In this document: positions 42,310 to 52,381 of the stretch, piece by piece
How positions within the stretch are numbered: the stretch's first letter is position 1
How the letters are laid out: every line of letters begins with the position of its first letter
Assembly: GCF_007970665.1 (NCBI RefSeq)
Contig: NZ_CP042430.1
Coordinates: 4,650,001 to 4,714,000, forward strand
Length of the DNA: 64,000 nt
Reading direction: 5' to 3'
DNA from: Baekduia soli
GTDB taxonomy: Bacteria; Actinomycetota; Thermoleophilia; Solirubrobacterales; Solirubrobacteraceae
Translations under genes and position numbers: made by a program
The notes under the pieces: model-generated
Seen by the model: only the letters and a program-made list of their open reading frames with translations
What the model was told of the DNA's origin: nothing
Databases searched by the model: none

Positions 42310-43377
42310 TCAGCGCGTGGTGGCGGTCGCCGCGGCGAGCGCGGCGGTCACGTCGCCGAGCAGGTCGCCGAGGTCCTCGATGCCCGCGTTGAAGCGGATG
42401 CAGCCGGCGTGCACGTCGTCGGTGCCCCAGCGCGCACGGCGCTCGGCGGAGGAGTGCACGCCGCCGAAGCTCGTGGCCTCGGTGACCAGCGCCGAGCCGG
42501 CCAGGAAGCGCTGCGCGGTGTCCTCGTCGGCCAGCGTGAACACGAGCACCGAGCCGAAGCCGGGCCAGCGCACGTCGGTGACGGCCGGGTGGCCGGCGAG
42601 CAGCTCGGCCAGGCCGGCGGCGTTGGCCTCCTGGCGCTCCAGGCGCACCGCGAGGGTGGCCAGCGAGCGGTGCGCCAGCCAGACCTCGAAGGGCCCGGGG
42701 ATCGCGCCGGTCAGCCCGCGCCAGGCACGCAGCGCGGCGGCGCGCTCGGGGTCGCGGGCCGCGACGTAGCCCAGGAGCAGGTCGGAGTGGCCGCTGAGGT
42801 GCTTGGACGCGCTCGACATCGCGAAGTCGGCGCCGAGGTCCAGCGCCCGGCGACGCAGCGGCGTGGCCAGCGTGCCGTCGACGGCCACCAGCGCGCCCGC
42901 AGCGTGGGCGGCCTGCGCGAGGGCCGCCAGGTCCAGGACGTCCATGCCCGGGTTGGACGGCGACTCGATCCAGACGAGCGTCGCACCGGACAGCGCGGCG
43001 GTGAAGGCGTCCTCGTGGGAGGTCACGAGCCGGACCTCGACGCCGCGCGGGCGCAGGTGCTCGAGCGCGATCGTGCGGACGCCGGGGTAGGCGTCCGACG
43101 GCGCGACGAGCACGTCGCCGGGGCCCAGCAGCGGCAGCAGGACGGCGGCGGCCGCCGCCATGCCCGAGGACAGGACGACGACCTCGCCGCCCTCGAGCTC
43201 GCCCAGCGCGGCCTCGTACCGCTCCCAGGTCGGGTTGGCGAAGCGCGCGTAGCCCTCCGGGGCGGCGTCGCCGGCCCAGTGGGTGGGGGCGGCGAAGGTC
43301 GGCCCGGGCAGGAACGGGCGGCCCTGCTCGGGCGCCGGCAGGCCGGCGTGGACGGCCCGCGTCGAGTCGCCCCTCAT
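42310..43377 (-). CDS. PLP-dependent Cys/Met-metabolism enzyme (cystathionine gamma-synthase/lyase family)
   Basis: The 355-residue product belongs to the fold-type I Cys/Met enzymes. YARFANPTWERYEAALGELEGG near residue 43 is the family's usual arginine/tyrosine region, LSSGMAAAAAVL near 68 binds the cofactor phosphate, and SSASKHLSGHSDLLLG near 185 holds the PLP lysine. TSFGGVHSSAERRARWG near 300 is the typical C-terminal substrate region. The reaction could be gamma-lyase, gamma-synthase or beta-lyase. It is slightly short (usual 380-400). The ATG overlaps the stop of the CDGSH gene. Confidence 0.85.
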   Translation of the reverse strand: MRGDSTRAVHAGLPAPEQGRPFLPGPTFAAPTHWAGDAAPEGYARFANPTWERYEAALGELEGGEVVVLSSGMAAAAAVLLPLLGPGDVLVAPSDAYPGVRTIALEHLRPRGVEVRLVTSHEDAFTAALSGATLVWIESPSNPGMDVLDLAALAQAAHAAGALVAVDGTLATPLRRRALDLGADFAMSSASKHLSGHSDLLLGYVAARDPERAAALRAWRGLTGAIPGPFEVWLAHRSLATLAVRLERQEANAAGLAELLAGHPAVTDVRWPGFGSVLVFTLADEDTAQRFLAGSALVTEATSFGGVHSSAERRARWGTDDVHAGCIRFNAGIEDLGDLLGDVTAALAAATATTR

Positions 43378-43592
43378 CGGCGGGCGGCGCGCGGGCAGCT
43401 CTCGAAGCCGGCGGCCCGGTGGGCGGCGTCGCAGAACGGCTTGTCGGCCGAGCGGCCGCAGCGGCAGAGCGCGATCGGGACGCCGTCGGGGACGTCGAAG
43501 ACGCCGCCGTCGGCGTCGACGAGCCTCACGGGACCGGTCACCTTGTAGGGCCCGTCGTCGCGGACCTTGATCTCGACCTGCGGCGCGCTCAT
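43374..43592 (-). CDS. Small CDGSH iron-sulfur domain protein
   Basis: The 72-residue product carries one CDGSH-type 2Fe-2S motif: LCRCGRSADKPFCDAAHR at about residues 42-60, with three cysteines and one histidine as ligands. Such domains act in redox or iron-sulfur handling. The N-terminal half (VRDDGPYKVTGPVRLVDADG) is the usual beta-strand lead-in. TAGCCT lies 6 nt before the ATG. The stop overlaps the start of the PLP-enzyme gene (ATGA), which couples a redox cluster protein to sulfur amino-acid metabolism; that link is an inference. Confidence 0.9.
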   Translation of the reverse strand: MSAPQVEIKVRDDGPYKVTGPVRLVDADGGVFDVPDGVPIALCRCGRSADKPFCDAAHRAAGFESCPRAARR

Positions 43593-43598
43593 GCCCCC

Positions 43599-43604
43599 AG
43601 GCTA
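43599..43604 (-). promoter_or_regulatory. Predicted -10 box TAGCCT for the CDGSH gene
   Basis: On the reverse strand TAGCCT lies 6 nt before the ATG at 43592, and no ribosome site is visible. Confidence 0.45.
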
Positions 43605-43693
43605 CGAGCCCGGCGGCGGCACGGGGATGTCCGGCCTGCGGGTTCGCCCTCTGGGCGGACACCCGCGACCTGGTCCGAGCCGCCAGGCGAGGA

Positions 43694-44086
43694 TCAGGCG
43701 TCCTCCCTGCGCTGCTCCACGAGGCCCCGCAGGTGGTCCACGGCCTCGGGGGCCGACTTGCGCAGCCTGCGGATGTCCCAGCTGGTCAGCGTCATGAGCA
43801 GCATGGGCGACGTCGCCACGACGGTCGCGTTGCGCTGATCGCGTTCCAGCACGCCCATCTCGCCGATCACGTCGCCCGGCCCGAGGTCGGCGAGGTGGCG
43901 GCCCCGGCGCTCGACGCGCGCGGTGCCCTCCTCGATGGCGAGCACGTCGTAGGAGTAGTCGCCCTCGCGCACGAGCTCCTTGCCGGCGGGCACCGAGACC
44001 TCGGCGGCCAGCCCCGCGATCTTCGCGAGGGCGTCCTCGTCGAGGTCGGCGAAGACCGAGATGCGCTTCAGGCGTGCGGCGTCCAC
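43694..44086 (-). CDS. Cyclic-nucleotide-binding-domain protein
   Basis: The 130-residue product is a single cNMP-binding domain of the CAP/PKA type. ISVFADLDEDALAKIA opens it, VREGDYSYDVLAIEEGTARVER follows, and the phosphate-binding cassette reads GPGDVIGEMGVLERDQRNATV near residues 71-91, where the usual Gly-Glu and Arg appear. There is no DNA-binding domain, so it must act through partners. AGGAGA lies about 6 nt before the GTG at 44086, a good ribosome site. A class III cyclase gene lies in the same window (61626-62816), so a signal source is at hand. Confidence 0.87.
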   Translation of the reverse strand: MDAARLKRISVFADLDEDALAKIAGLAAEVSVPAGKELVREGDYSYDVLAIEEGTARVERRGRHLADLGPGDVIGEMGVLERDQRNATVVATSPMLLMTLTSWDIRRLRKSAPEAVDHLRGLVEQRREDA

Positions 44087-44192
44087 GGGACTCTCCTGTG
44101 ACGGGGGCGGCGGATGGGGCGGCGTCATCGTGCCAGATGCACCGGTCCTCCCGGACGGAGAGGTGTCACACGACCGAGCCGGCCCGGCAACG

Positions 44193-44223
44193 GCGAAGGG
44201 CGGCCCGCCGGGCCGCCCTTCGC
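44193..44223 (-). terminator. Strong hairpin terminator after clpC
   Basis: GCGAAGGGCGGCCC (44193-44206) and GGGCCGCCCTTCGC (44210-44223) form a perfect 14-bp stem with a GCC loop. It lies 33 bp after the clpC stop and before the cNMP-binding gene. No T-tract follows. Confidence 0.75.
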
Positions 44224-44256
44224 GCAGACTGCCGATGCCGGGGACCCGGCGCCGGG

Positions 44257-46863
<2,607 letters not shown>

Positions 46864-47116
46864 CTGGGGAACGTCCTTCCTGCTGCGGGGGGATCGCTAG
46901 AGGTCGGTCGAAGAGGTGGTCCGGATGGGGGGAACGTCGTCCTGGGCGGCCGGTGCTGGAGGTCACCGAGCTACCCGATCTACCCACCTATTCGACCACG
47001 AGGGCCGAGAGGATGAGTCGATCGGGTCCAAGCGGCGGGCATGCCGCAGTTTACCGCAGCCCCCTCGGCACCCTTTGGGGGCGTGAAAGGCCTGCACACG
47101 GCCGGTTTCGGGCCGC
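46864..47116. promoter_or_regulatory. clpC upstream region and lysS downstream region
   Basis: This 253-bp spacer contains the clpC ribosome site (AGGAAGG on the reverse strand, near 46876-46882) and probably its promoter. Reverse-strand TAGGTGGGTAGAT near 46972-46988 is AT-richer than its surroundings. A weak stem CGGCC-N7-GGCCG at 47099-47115 may terminate lysS. I see no clear CIRCE or HAIR-type heat-shock operator. Confidence 0.35.
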
Positions 47117-48619
47117 TCATTCGCGCATCGCGGGAAACAGCACGATCTCGCGGATCGAGTGGCGCCCGGTCATCAGGAGGACCAGGCGGTCGATGCCGAC
47201 GCCGATCCCGGCCGTCGGCGGCATGCCCTGCTCGAGCGCCTGGACGAAGACCTCGTCGTAGGGCGTGGTCTCCTCGTCGCCGGCCTCGGCGAGCCGCACC
47301 TGGGCCTCGAAGCGGGCGCGCTGCTCGTCGGGGTCGTTGAGCTCGGTGAAGGCGTTGCCCAGCTCCATGCCGCCGGCGAAGACCTCGAAGCGCTCGACGA
47401 GGCCGGGCACCGAGCGGTGGTCCTTGGCGAACGGCGACAGGGCCTTGGGGTAGTCGATCACGAACGTGGGCTGGACCAGCGTCGGCTCGACCTTCTTGGA
47501 GAAGAGGTCGTCGACCAGGCCGGGCCACTCCAGGCCATCGGTGGGGATGTCGATCCCCGCCCGCGCGATCGCCGCGGCGAGCTCGCCGTCGCCCTGGTGG
47601 GCCATGACGTCGATGCCCGTCGCCTCGCGAATGACGTCGACGAGGCCGACGCGGCGGTAGGGCGGCGTGAAGTCGACGGGGTGCTCGGGGCCGACGCCGG
47701 CGGCCTGCGCGACGGCGGGCAGCAGCTCCTCGACGCGCCGCATCATGTCCTCGTAGTCCGCGTAGGCCTCGTACCACTCGACCATCGTGAACTCGGGGTT
47801 GTGCTTGTAGGAGATGCCCTCGTTGCGGAAGTCCTTGCCCAGCTCGTAGACGCGCTCCAGGCCGCCGACGATCAGGCGCTTGAGGTACAGCTCGGTCGCG
47901 ATCCGCAGGTAGAGGTCGCGGTCCAGCGCGTTGAAGTGCGTGGTGAACGGCCGGGCCGCGGCGCCACCGTACAGCGGCTGCAGCACGGGGGTCTCGACCT
48001 CGACGAAGCCGCGCTCGTCGAGGAACCGGCGCACCGCCGAGACGATGCGCGCGCGGGTGACGAACAGCGCGCGCGCCTCCTCGCTGGCCATGAGATCGAG
48101 CTCGCGGCGGCGGAAGCGCGTCTCGACGTCGCGCAGCCCGTAGTGGGCGTCGGGCGGCGGGCGCAGCGCCTTGGCCAGCACGGTGAAGTCGTCGATGCGC
48201 AGGCTCAGCTCGCCGCGGCGCGTGACGAACGCCGTTCCGTCGATCCCGATGATGTCGCCGAGGTCGACCTGCTCGAGCAGGCGGGCCATCCGCTCCTCGC
48301 CGAGCACGTCGAGCCGGGCCTGCAGCTGCAGGCGCCCCGAGCGGTCCACGAGGTCCAGGAACGCCATCTTGCCCTGGCCCCGGCGCTGGACCAGGCGCCC
48401 GGCGACGCGGTAGGCCGCGTCGGTCTCGGCGCCCGCCTCCAGCCCCTCGTGGGCGGCGCGGACGTCCGCGGTCGGCACGACCCCGGGGAACGACGGCGGG
48501 AACGGGTCGATCCCGTCGGCCCGCAGGCGGTCGAGCTTCGCGCGGCGGACCGCCAGCAGCTCGGGCTCGTGCTCAGCGGGCGCGTGCTCGCCGCCCGCCG
48601 GATCGTCGGGCGCGGCCAT
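47117..48619 (-). CDS. lysS: Lysyl-tRNA synthetase, class II
   Basis: The 500-residue product charges tRNA-Lys. An OB-fold anticodon-binding domain (residues about 60-165, with VAGRLVQRRGQGKMAFLDL) precedes the class II catalytic core. Motif 2 is the FRNEGISYKHNPEFTMVEWY region near 270, and motif 3 is GIGVGIDRLVLLMTG near 475. The acidic 30-residue N-terminus is variable in the family. TAGGGT lies 10 nt before the ATG at 48619 and overlaps the greA stop codon, so lysS may have its own leaderless promoter in addition to read-through from greA. Confidence 0.96.
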   Translation of the reverse strand: MAAPDDPAGGEHAPAEHEPELLAVRRAKLDRLRADGIDPFPPSFPGVVPTADVRAAHEGLEAGAETDAAYRVAGRLVQRRGQGKMAFLDLVDRSGRLQLQARLDVLGEERMARLLEQVDLGDIIGIDGTAFVTRRGELSLRIDDFTVLAKALRPPPDAHYGLRDVETRFRRRELDLMASEEARALFVTRARIVSAVRRFLDERGFVEVETPVLQPLYGGAAARPFTTHFNALDRDLYLRIATELYLKRLIVGGLERVYELGKDFRNEGISYKHNPEFTMVEWYEAYADYEDMMRRVEELLPAVAQAAGVGPEHPVDFTPPYRRVGLVDVIREATGIDVMAHQGDGELAAAIARAGIDIPTDGLEWPGLVDDLFSKKVEPTLVQPTFVIDYPKALSPFAKDHRSVPGLVERFEVFAGGMELGNAFTELNDPDEQRARFEAQVRLAEAGDEETTPYDEVFVQALEQGMPPTAGIGVGIDRLVLLMTGRHSIREIVLFPAMRE

Positions 48620-48629
48620 GGTGCCCGCG

Positions 48630-48635
48630 ACCCTA
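48630..48635 (-). promoter_or_regulatory. Predicted -10 box TAGGGT for lysS, overlapping the greA stop
   Basis: TAGGGT on the reverse strand lies 10 nt before the lysS ATG. Its first three bases are the greA stop codon. Confidence 0.4.
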
Positions 48636-49115
48636 GAGGCCGACGTCGATCTTGGTGATCTTGAGCTTGCGGGCCGGGCCCTTGGGGACCTGGACCGACA
48701 CGACGTCGTTGCGCTTGTGGCCCAGGACCGCGCGGCCGACGGGCGACTCGTTGGAGATCTTGTTCTCCCCCGGGCTCACCTCGGCCGAGCCGACGATCGT
48801 GAACTTCTGCGACTTGCCGGTCTTCTCGTCCTTGACGTGGACGGTCGACCCGACGCCGACGACGTCGTTGGTCAGGTCCTCGGGGTTGACGACCGTCGCG
48901 GCGCGGATGCGCTCCTCGAACTGCGCGATCTTGGCCTCGAGCATGGCCTGCTCGTTCTTGGCGTCGTCGTACTCGGAGTTCTCGGAGATGTCGCCGAACT
49001 CGCGGGCCTCCTTGATGCGCTCGGCGACCTCGCGGCGGCGATCGGTCTGCAGATGCGCGAGCTCTTCCTTGAGCTTGACGAGGCCTTCGGGGGTGAGGAT
49101 GACGTCTCGGGGCAT
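48633..49115 (-). CDS. greA: Transcription elongation factor GreA
   Basis: The 160-residue product rescues backtracked RNA polymerase by stimulating transcript cleavage. The N-terminal coiled coil carries EGLVKLKEELAHLQ and, at its tip, FGDISENSEYDDAKNEQA (residues about 40-57) with the catalytic acidic pair. The C-terminal FKBP-like domain has ISNESPVGRAVLGHKRND near 120. The full normal length is present. It lies 86 bp after dusB, with a TATACT promoter element and a stem-loop in between, and is followed by lysS, a common pairing. Confidence 0.96.
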   Translation of the reverse strand: MPRDVILTPEGLVKLKEELAHLQTDRRREVAERIKEAREFGDISENSEYDDAKNEQAMLEAKIAQFEERIRAATVVNPEDLTNDVVGVGSTVHVKDEKTGKSQKFTIVGSAEVSPGENKISNESPVGRAVLGHKRNDVVSVQVPKGPARKLKITKIDVGL

Positions 49116-49132
49116 TCCGTGAGGGAGTCGGC

Positions 49133-49173
49133 GGTCCGGCACCGAGGAGTCCTGCGCAGCTGCTCCCCGGACC
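49133..49173 (-). other. Stem-loop in the predicted greA leader
   Basis: GGTCCGG (49133-49139) pairs with CCGGACC (49167-49173), with an inner GGAG/CTCC pairing. It lies between the TATACT box and the greA ATG, so it would form in the 5' leader. It could instead be a weak dusB terminator. Confidence 0.4.
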
Positions 49174-49185
49174 GGCGAGCGCGGC

Positions 49186-49191
49186 AGTATA
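49186..49191 (-). promoter_or_regulatory. Predicted -10 box TATACT for greA
   Basis: TATACT on the reverse strand is the best -10 match in this part of the window. It implies a 5' leader of about 60-65 nt before the greA ATG at 49115. No clear -35 element is seen. Confidence 0.5.
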
Positions 49192-49201
49192 GCGGCGGAC
49201 C

Positions 49202-50203
49202 CTAGGCGTGCTGGAGGGTCGTCGTGCGCGCCGGCCAGGCCGTCACCAGGGCGCGTGCGGCCTCGACGGTCGCGGTCTGCTGCAGCGCCTCCTTCAGCGC
49301 CCGGCCGCCACCGAGGCGCTCGACGTACCACGCGTGGAACTTGCGCAGGTAGCGCTCGGCGCGGTCGGGGCCCAGGTGCTCGACCGCGCGGTCCATGACC
49401 CACGTCCACTCGGCCACGACCTCCTCGGGGCTCGGCCCCTCCGTGCGCCGGCCGAGGACCTCCTCGAACAGCCACGGGTTGCCGAGCGAGCCGCGGGCCA
49501 GCATCACGGCCGCGGCCCCCGTGTGCTCGTAGGCGTCGTGGACCTGCCGGGCGGTCTGCAGGCCGCCGGTGAGGATCACCGGGGCGGGCAGCGACGCGAC
49601 GAGCTCGGCCGCCAGGTCGTAGTCGGGCACGCCCTTGTGGTGGACCTTGGCCGAGCGCGGGTGGAACGTGATGGCCGCGACGCCGGCGTCCTGCACGAGG
49701 CGGTGGGCCAGCTCGACGCCGCTGCGGTCGCCGGGCACCGAGCCCGAGCGCAGCTTGACGGTCACCGGCAGGCCGGAGCCCTCGCCCGCCGCGCGGGCGA
49801 CGGCCACGGCCGTCTCGGGGTCCTTGAGCATCGCCGCGCCGGCGCCGGTCTTGCAGACCTTGGGCACCGGGCAGCCCATGTTGAGGTCGATGATGTCGAC
49901 CTGGGGCACGTGCTCGGCGACGTGGGCCGCCGCGCTGCGCATGACGTCGGGGTCCTGCCCGAAGAGCTGCAGCGCCGTCGGACCCTCGTCGGGGTGCACG
50001 CGCAGCAGCTCGGTCAGCGTCTTGGCGTTGCCGTGGTGGATCGCGAAGCTCGAGACCATCTCGCTGTAGGCCATGCCCGCGCCGTGGCGGGCCGCCTGCA
50101 GCCGCACGAACCAGTTGCCGATACCGGCCAGGGGCGCCAGCAGCACGCGGTTGGGCAGGTGCAGGCCGGCCAGCTCCCAGGGGTCGGTCAGGGCGGGTCG
50201 CAT
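49202..50203 (-). CDS. dusB: tRNA-dihydrouridine synthase, DusB type
   Basis: The 333-residue flavoenzyme reduces uridines in tRNA D-loops. LLAPLAGIGNWFVRLQAARHG near residue 21 is the FMN/TIM-barrel start, IDLNMGCPVPKVCKTGAGAAML near 105 holds the catalytic cysteine region, VTVKLRSG near 147 and ITFHPRSAKVHHKG near 178 bind flavin, and LARGSLGNPWLF near 240 is the phosphate loop. GGAGG lies 5 nt before the ATG. Its first 16 bp overlap the end of the DUF192 gene. Its place next to lysS and the folate genes is conserved in distant bacteria. Confidence 0.94.
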   Translation of the reverse strand: MRPALTDPWELAGLHLPNRVLLAPLAGIGNWFVRLQAARHGAGMAYSEMVSSFAIHHGNAKTLTELLRVHPDEGPTALQLFGQDPDVMRSAAAHVAEHVPQVDIIDLNMGCPVPKVCKTGAGAAMLKDPETAVAVARAAGEGSGLPVTVKLRSGSVPGDRSGVELAHRLVQDAGVAAITFHPRSAKVHHKGVPDYDLAAELVASLPAPVILTGGLQTARQVHDAYEHTGAAAVMLARGSLGNPWLFEEVLGRRTEGPSPEEVVAEWTWVMDRAVEHLGPDRAERYLRKFHAWYVERLGGGRALKEALQQTATVEAARALVTAWPARTTTLQHA

Positions 50204-50448
50204 GGGACCTCCACGATAGCCCTGGCCCGCAGGCAGGCCCGCACCCGGCCGGGCCCGACGCCGCGGTCGACGCGGATGACCGCGCCGCTCGCGTCGAGCC
50301 AGTGCAGGTCCAGCGCGAAGCGCATGCCGAACGTGTGCACGCAGCGGCAGCCCTCCAGGCGCAGGGCGTAGGGCGGGGGCCGGCGGTGGCCGAGCAGGCC
50401 GCGCAGCCGGCGGCCGGGCGTGTCGGCGACGACGATCGGGAGGTCCAT
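50188..50448 (-). CDS. DUF192 family protein
   Basis: The 86-residue product matches small DUF192 proteins: LRGLLGHRR near residue 15, CVHTFGMRFALDLHWLDASG at about 36-55 (the family signature H-x-F-M-R-x-x-L-D) and a C-terminal strand with ACLRARAIVEVP. The family is compact and mostly beta, and its function is unknown. It lacks the export signal that some relatives have. It overlaps dusB by 16 bp and lies 60 bp after coaX, so it is co-transcribed with dusB. Confidence 0.82.
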   Translation of the reverse strand: MDLPIVVADTPGRRLRGLLGHRRPPPYALRLEGCRCVHTFGMRFALDLHWLDASGAVIRVDRGVGPGRVRACLRARAIVEVPCDPP

Positions 50449-50508
50449 GCCCTCCCCAGGCCCGCAGGCCCCCGGAGTCGCCCCCGTCGCGGGCGGGGAT
50501 GTCCGCGC

Positions 50509-51273
50509 TCAGGCGTTGCGCTCGTGCAGGAGCTTGAGCCCCTTGAGCGTGAGGAGGTCGTCGACGACGTCGATCGACTCGGCGTGGGGCACCACGACCC
50601 CGGCCAGGCCGCCGGTGGCGATCGTCGGCGCCTCCTCCCCCAGCTCGTCCTGGATGCGTGCGATGAGCCCGTCGACGGCGGCCGCGAAGCCGAACACGAC
50701 GCCGGAGCGGATCGCGTCCACGGTGCCCTTGCCGATCGTGCGCCGCGGCGCGACGAGGTCGATGCGCGGCAGCTTGGCCCCGCGGCTGGTCAGCGCGTCG
50801 AGCGAGATCTCCACGCCCGGCATGAGCACGCCGCCGATGTACTCGCCCTGCGACGAGACGACGTCGAAGTTGACCGCGGTGCCGAAGTCCACCGAGATGC
50901 ACGGGCCGCCGAGGCGCTCGAAGCTCGCGACGGCGTTGACGAGGCGGTCGGCGCCCAGCTCGCGCGGGTTGTCGATCTTGATCGGCATGCCCGTGCGGAT
51001 GCCCGGGCCGACGGCCAGCATGCGGTGGCCGAGGTAGTGCTCGACCATCGCCAGCCACTCCGGCTCGAGCTGGGGCACGGTGGAGGACACGATGGACGCC
51101 GTGAGGTCGGCCAGGCCGACCCCGCGCAGCTCGAGCAGGTTGCGTAGCGCGGCGCCCAGCTCGTCGGCCGTGGAGGTGCGCACCGTCGCGAAGCGCCAGT
51201 GCTCGACGAGGTCGTCGCCCCGGTAGGTCCCGAGGTGGGTCTGCGTGTTGCCGACGTCGACGACGAGGAGCAT
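50509..51273 (-). CDS. coaX: Type III pantothenate kinase
   Basis: The 254-residue product phosphorylates pantothenate, the first step of CoA synthesis. LLVVDVGNTQTHLGTY (residues 2-17) is the ASKHA phosphate loop with the catalytic aspartate, NPRELGADRLVNAVA near 102 binds pantothenate, ISVDFGTAVNFDVV near 126 is the second phosphate loop, and GGVLMPGVEISLDAL follows. Length is normal. In distant bacteria coaX also lies close to ftsH and the folate genes. The opposite-strand GST-like gene starts 51 bp away. Confidence 0.94.
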   Translation of the reverse strand: MLLVVDVGNTQTHLGTYRGDDLVEHWRFATVRTSTADELGAALRNLLELRGVGLADLTASIVSSTVPQLEPEWLAMVEHYLGHRMLAVGPGIRTGMPIKIDNPRELGADRLVNAVASFERLGGPCISVDFGTAVNFDVVSSQGEYIGGVLMPGVEISLDALTSRGAKLPRIDLVAPRRTIGKGTVDAIRSGVVFGFAAAVDGLIARIQDELGEEAPTIATGGLAGVVVPHAESIDVVDDLLTLKGLKLLHERNA

Positions 51274-51311
51274 CGCGCCGCATCATGCCAACCGGGCCCC
51301 GGGTCAGGCTC

Positions 51312-51317
51312 TAGGGT
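51312..51317 (+). promoter_or_regulatory. Predicted -10 box TAGGGT for the GST-like gene
   Basis: TAGGGT lies 6 nt before the ATG at 51324, and no Shine-Dalgarno sequence is visible. Confidence 0.45.
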
Positions 51318-51323
51318 GGCGCC

Positions 51324-52064
51324 ATGCCCGCCCGCCTGTTCGTCGTCCACGGCTCTCATCCCTGCGCGACCGTGCAGCGCGCGCTGGAGCTCAAGGGCAT
51401 CCCCTACCGGCTGGTCGAGCTGCCCGCGTCCTCGCAGCCGCTGGTCATGACGCCGCTGTTCGGCCGGCGCACCGTGCCCGGCATCCGCTTCGAGGACGGC
51501 GTCAAGGTCCAGGGCTCGCGCGCGATCCTGCGCGAGCTCGAGCGCCGGGCGCCCGAGCCCGCGCTCTTCGGCGCCCCGGAGATCGGCGAGGCCGAGCGCT
51601 GGGGCGACGAGGTGCTGCAGCCCGTCCCGCGGCGGCTGCTGTGGACGGCGTTCGCCGCCGATCCGGCCGCGATGCACGGCTTCCAGGAGGGCCAGCGCAG
51701 CCCGAAGCTGCCGATGGCGGTGGTCAAGGCCGCCGCGAAGGTCATCCTGCCCGTCGAGCGCCGGATGAACGGCGTGACCGACGAGGCGGTCCGCGCCGAC
51801 CTGGCCGCGCTGCCCGGCATGCTCGACACCGTCGACGCGTGGATCGCCGCGGGCGTGCTCGGCGGCGCGGCGCCCAACGCCGCCGACCTGCAGATCGGCG
51901 CCTCGCTGCGGCTGCTGGCCACGATGCAGGACCTGCGCCCGCTGCTGGCCGCCCACCCGGCCGGCGCCCTGGCGGCGCGCTGGTTCGCGCCGCTGCCCGG
52001 CACGGTCGCGGCGGGCGCGCTGCCCGCCGCGTGGCTGCCGCCTCAGCCGGCCGCCGTGGCCTGA
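51324..52064 (+). CDS. Glutathione S-transferase-like protein
   Basis: The 246-residue product has a thioredoxin-fold N-terminus typical of GSTs: LFVVHGSHPCATVQRALELK (residues 5-24) with GIPYRLVELP, then GRRTVPGIRFEDGVKVQGS near 48-66 with the cis-proline and the Gln/Ser that bind the gamma-glutamyl group. An all-helical C-terminal domain follows, with AAPNAADLQIGASLRLL near 190 (the usual ADxxI-type N-cap). Actinobacteria rarely make glutathione, so another thiol may be used; this is inference. It stands alone on the forward strand within reverse-strand housekeeping genes, flanked by a remnant-like region. Confidence 0.78.
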   Translation: MPARLFVVHGSHPCATVQRALELKGIPYRLVELPASSQPLVMTPLFGRRTVPGIRFEDGVKVQGSRAILRELERRAPEPALFGAPEIGEAERWGDEVLQPVPRRLLWTAFAADPAAMHGFQEGQRSPKLPMAVVKAAAKVILPVERRMNGVTDEAVRADLAALPGMLDTVDAWIAAGVLGGAAPNAADLQIGASLRLLATMQDLRPLLAAHPAGALAARWFAPLPGTVAAGALPAAWLPPQPAAVA

Positions 52065-52381
52065 GGGCCGCCGCGGGCGCCGCCGGAGCGGTCCGCGAAG
52101 CCCGCGATGAGCGAGGCCAAGCGCTCGGGCTGGTCCGGCGCCCGGACCTTGCGAGATCGGCCTGCGCCACGGGCCCGGGCTGGTGACCGGCGTGCTCGCG
52201 GCCGGGATGCAGCACGGCGCGATCGCCGTCCAGCCCGTCGCGCCGCCGGCCTCCCTGCCGATCGGCGCCCTGGAGAAGACGCGACGTACGTGGCCCGCGC
52301 CGGCGACCGCGGCCCGGCACGCAACGGGATCGTCGCCGCGCTGGACCGGATGCTCGACCGGGCTGGTCGCCGCGTCCTGGG
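52065..52381. other. 317-bp region without a supported gene, possible degraded coding remnant
   Basis: No intact gene is visible. Short protein-like stretches appear on the forward strand in two frames: CEIGLRHGPGLVTGVLAAGM, about 52148-52207, and GPARNGIVAALDRMLDRAG, about 52313-52369. The reverse strand has DQPERLASLIAGFADRSGG near 52085-52141. They may be remnants of decayed genes or chance high-GC frames. The flanking genes point in opposite directions and end here. No strong hairpin is seen. Confidence 0.4.

Noticed and set aside
43623-43662. TGTCCG/CGGACA inverted repeat after the CDGSH gene start region
   Set aside because: Arms of 6 bp with a loop over 20 nt are too weak in such GC-rich DNA.
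46864-47116. CIRCE, HAIR or CtsR-type heat-shock operator before clpC
   Set aside because: I found no matching inverted or direct repeat in the upstream region.
50482-50498. CCCCG/CGGGG stem after the DUF192 start
   Set aside because: Only 5 bp with a 7-nt loop; expected by chance at this composition.
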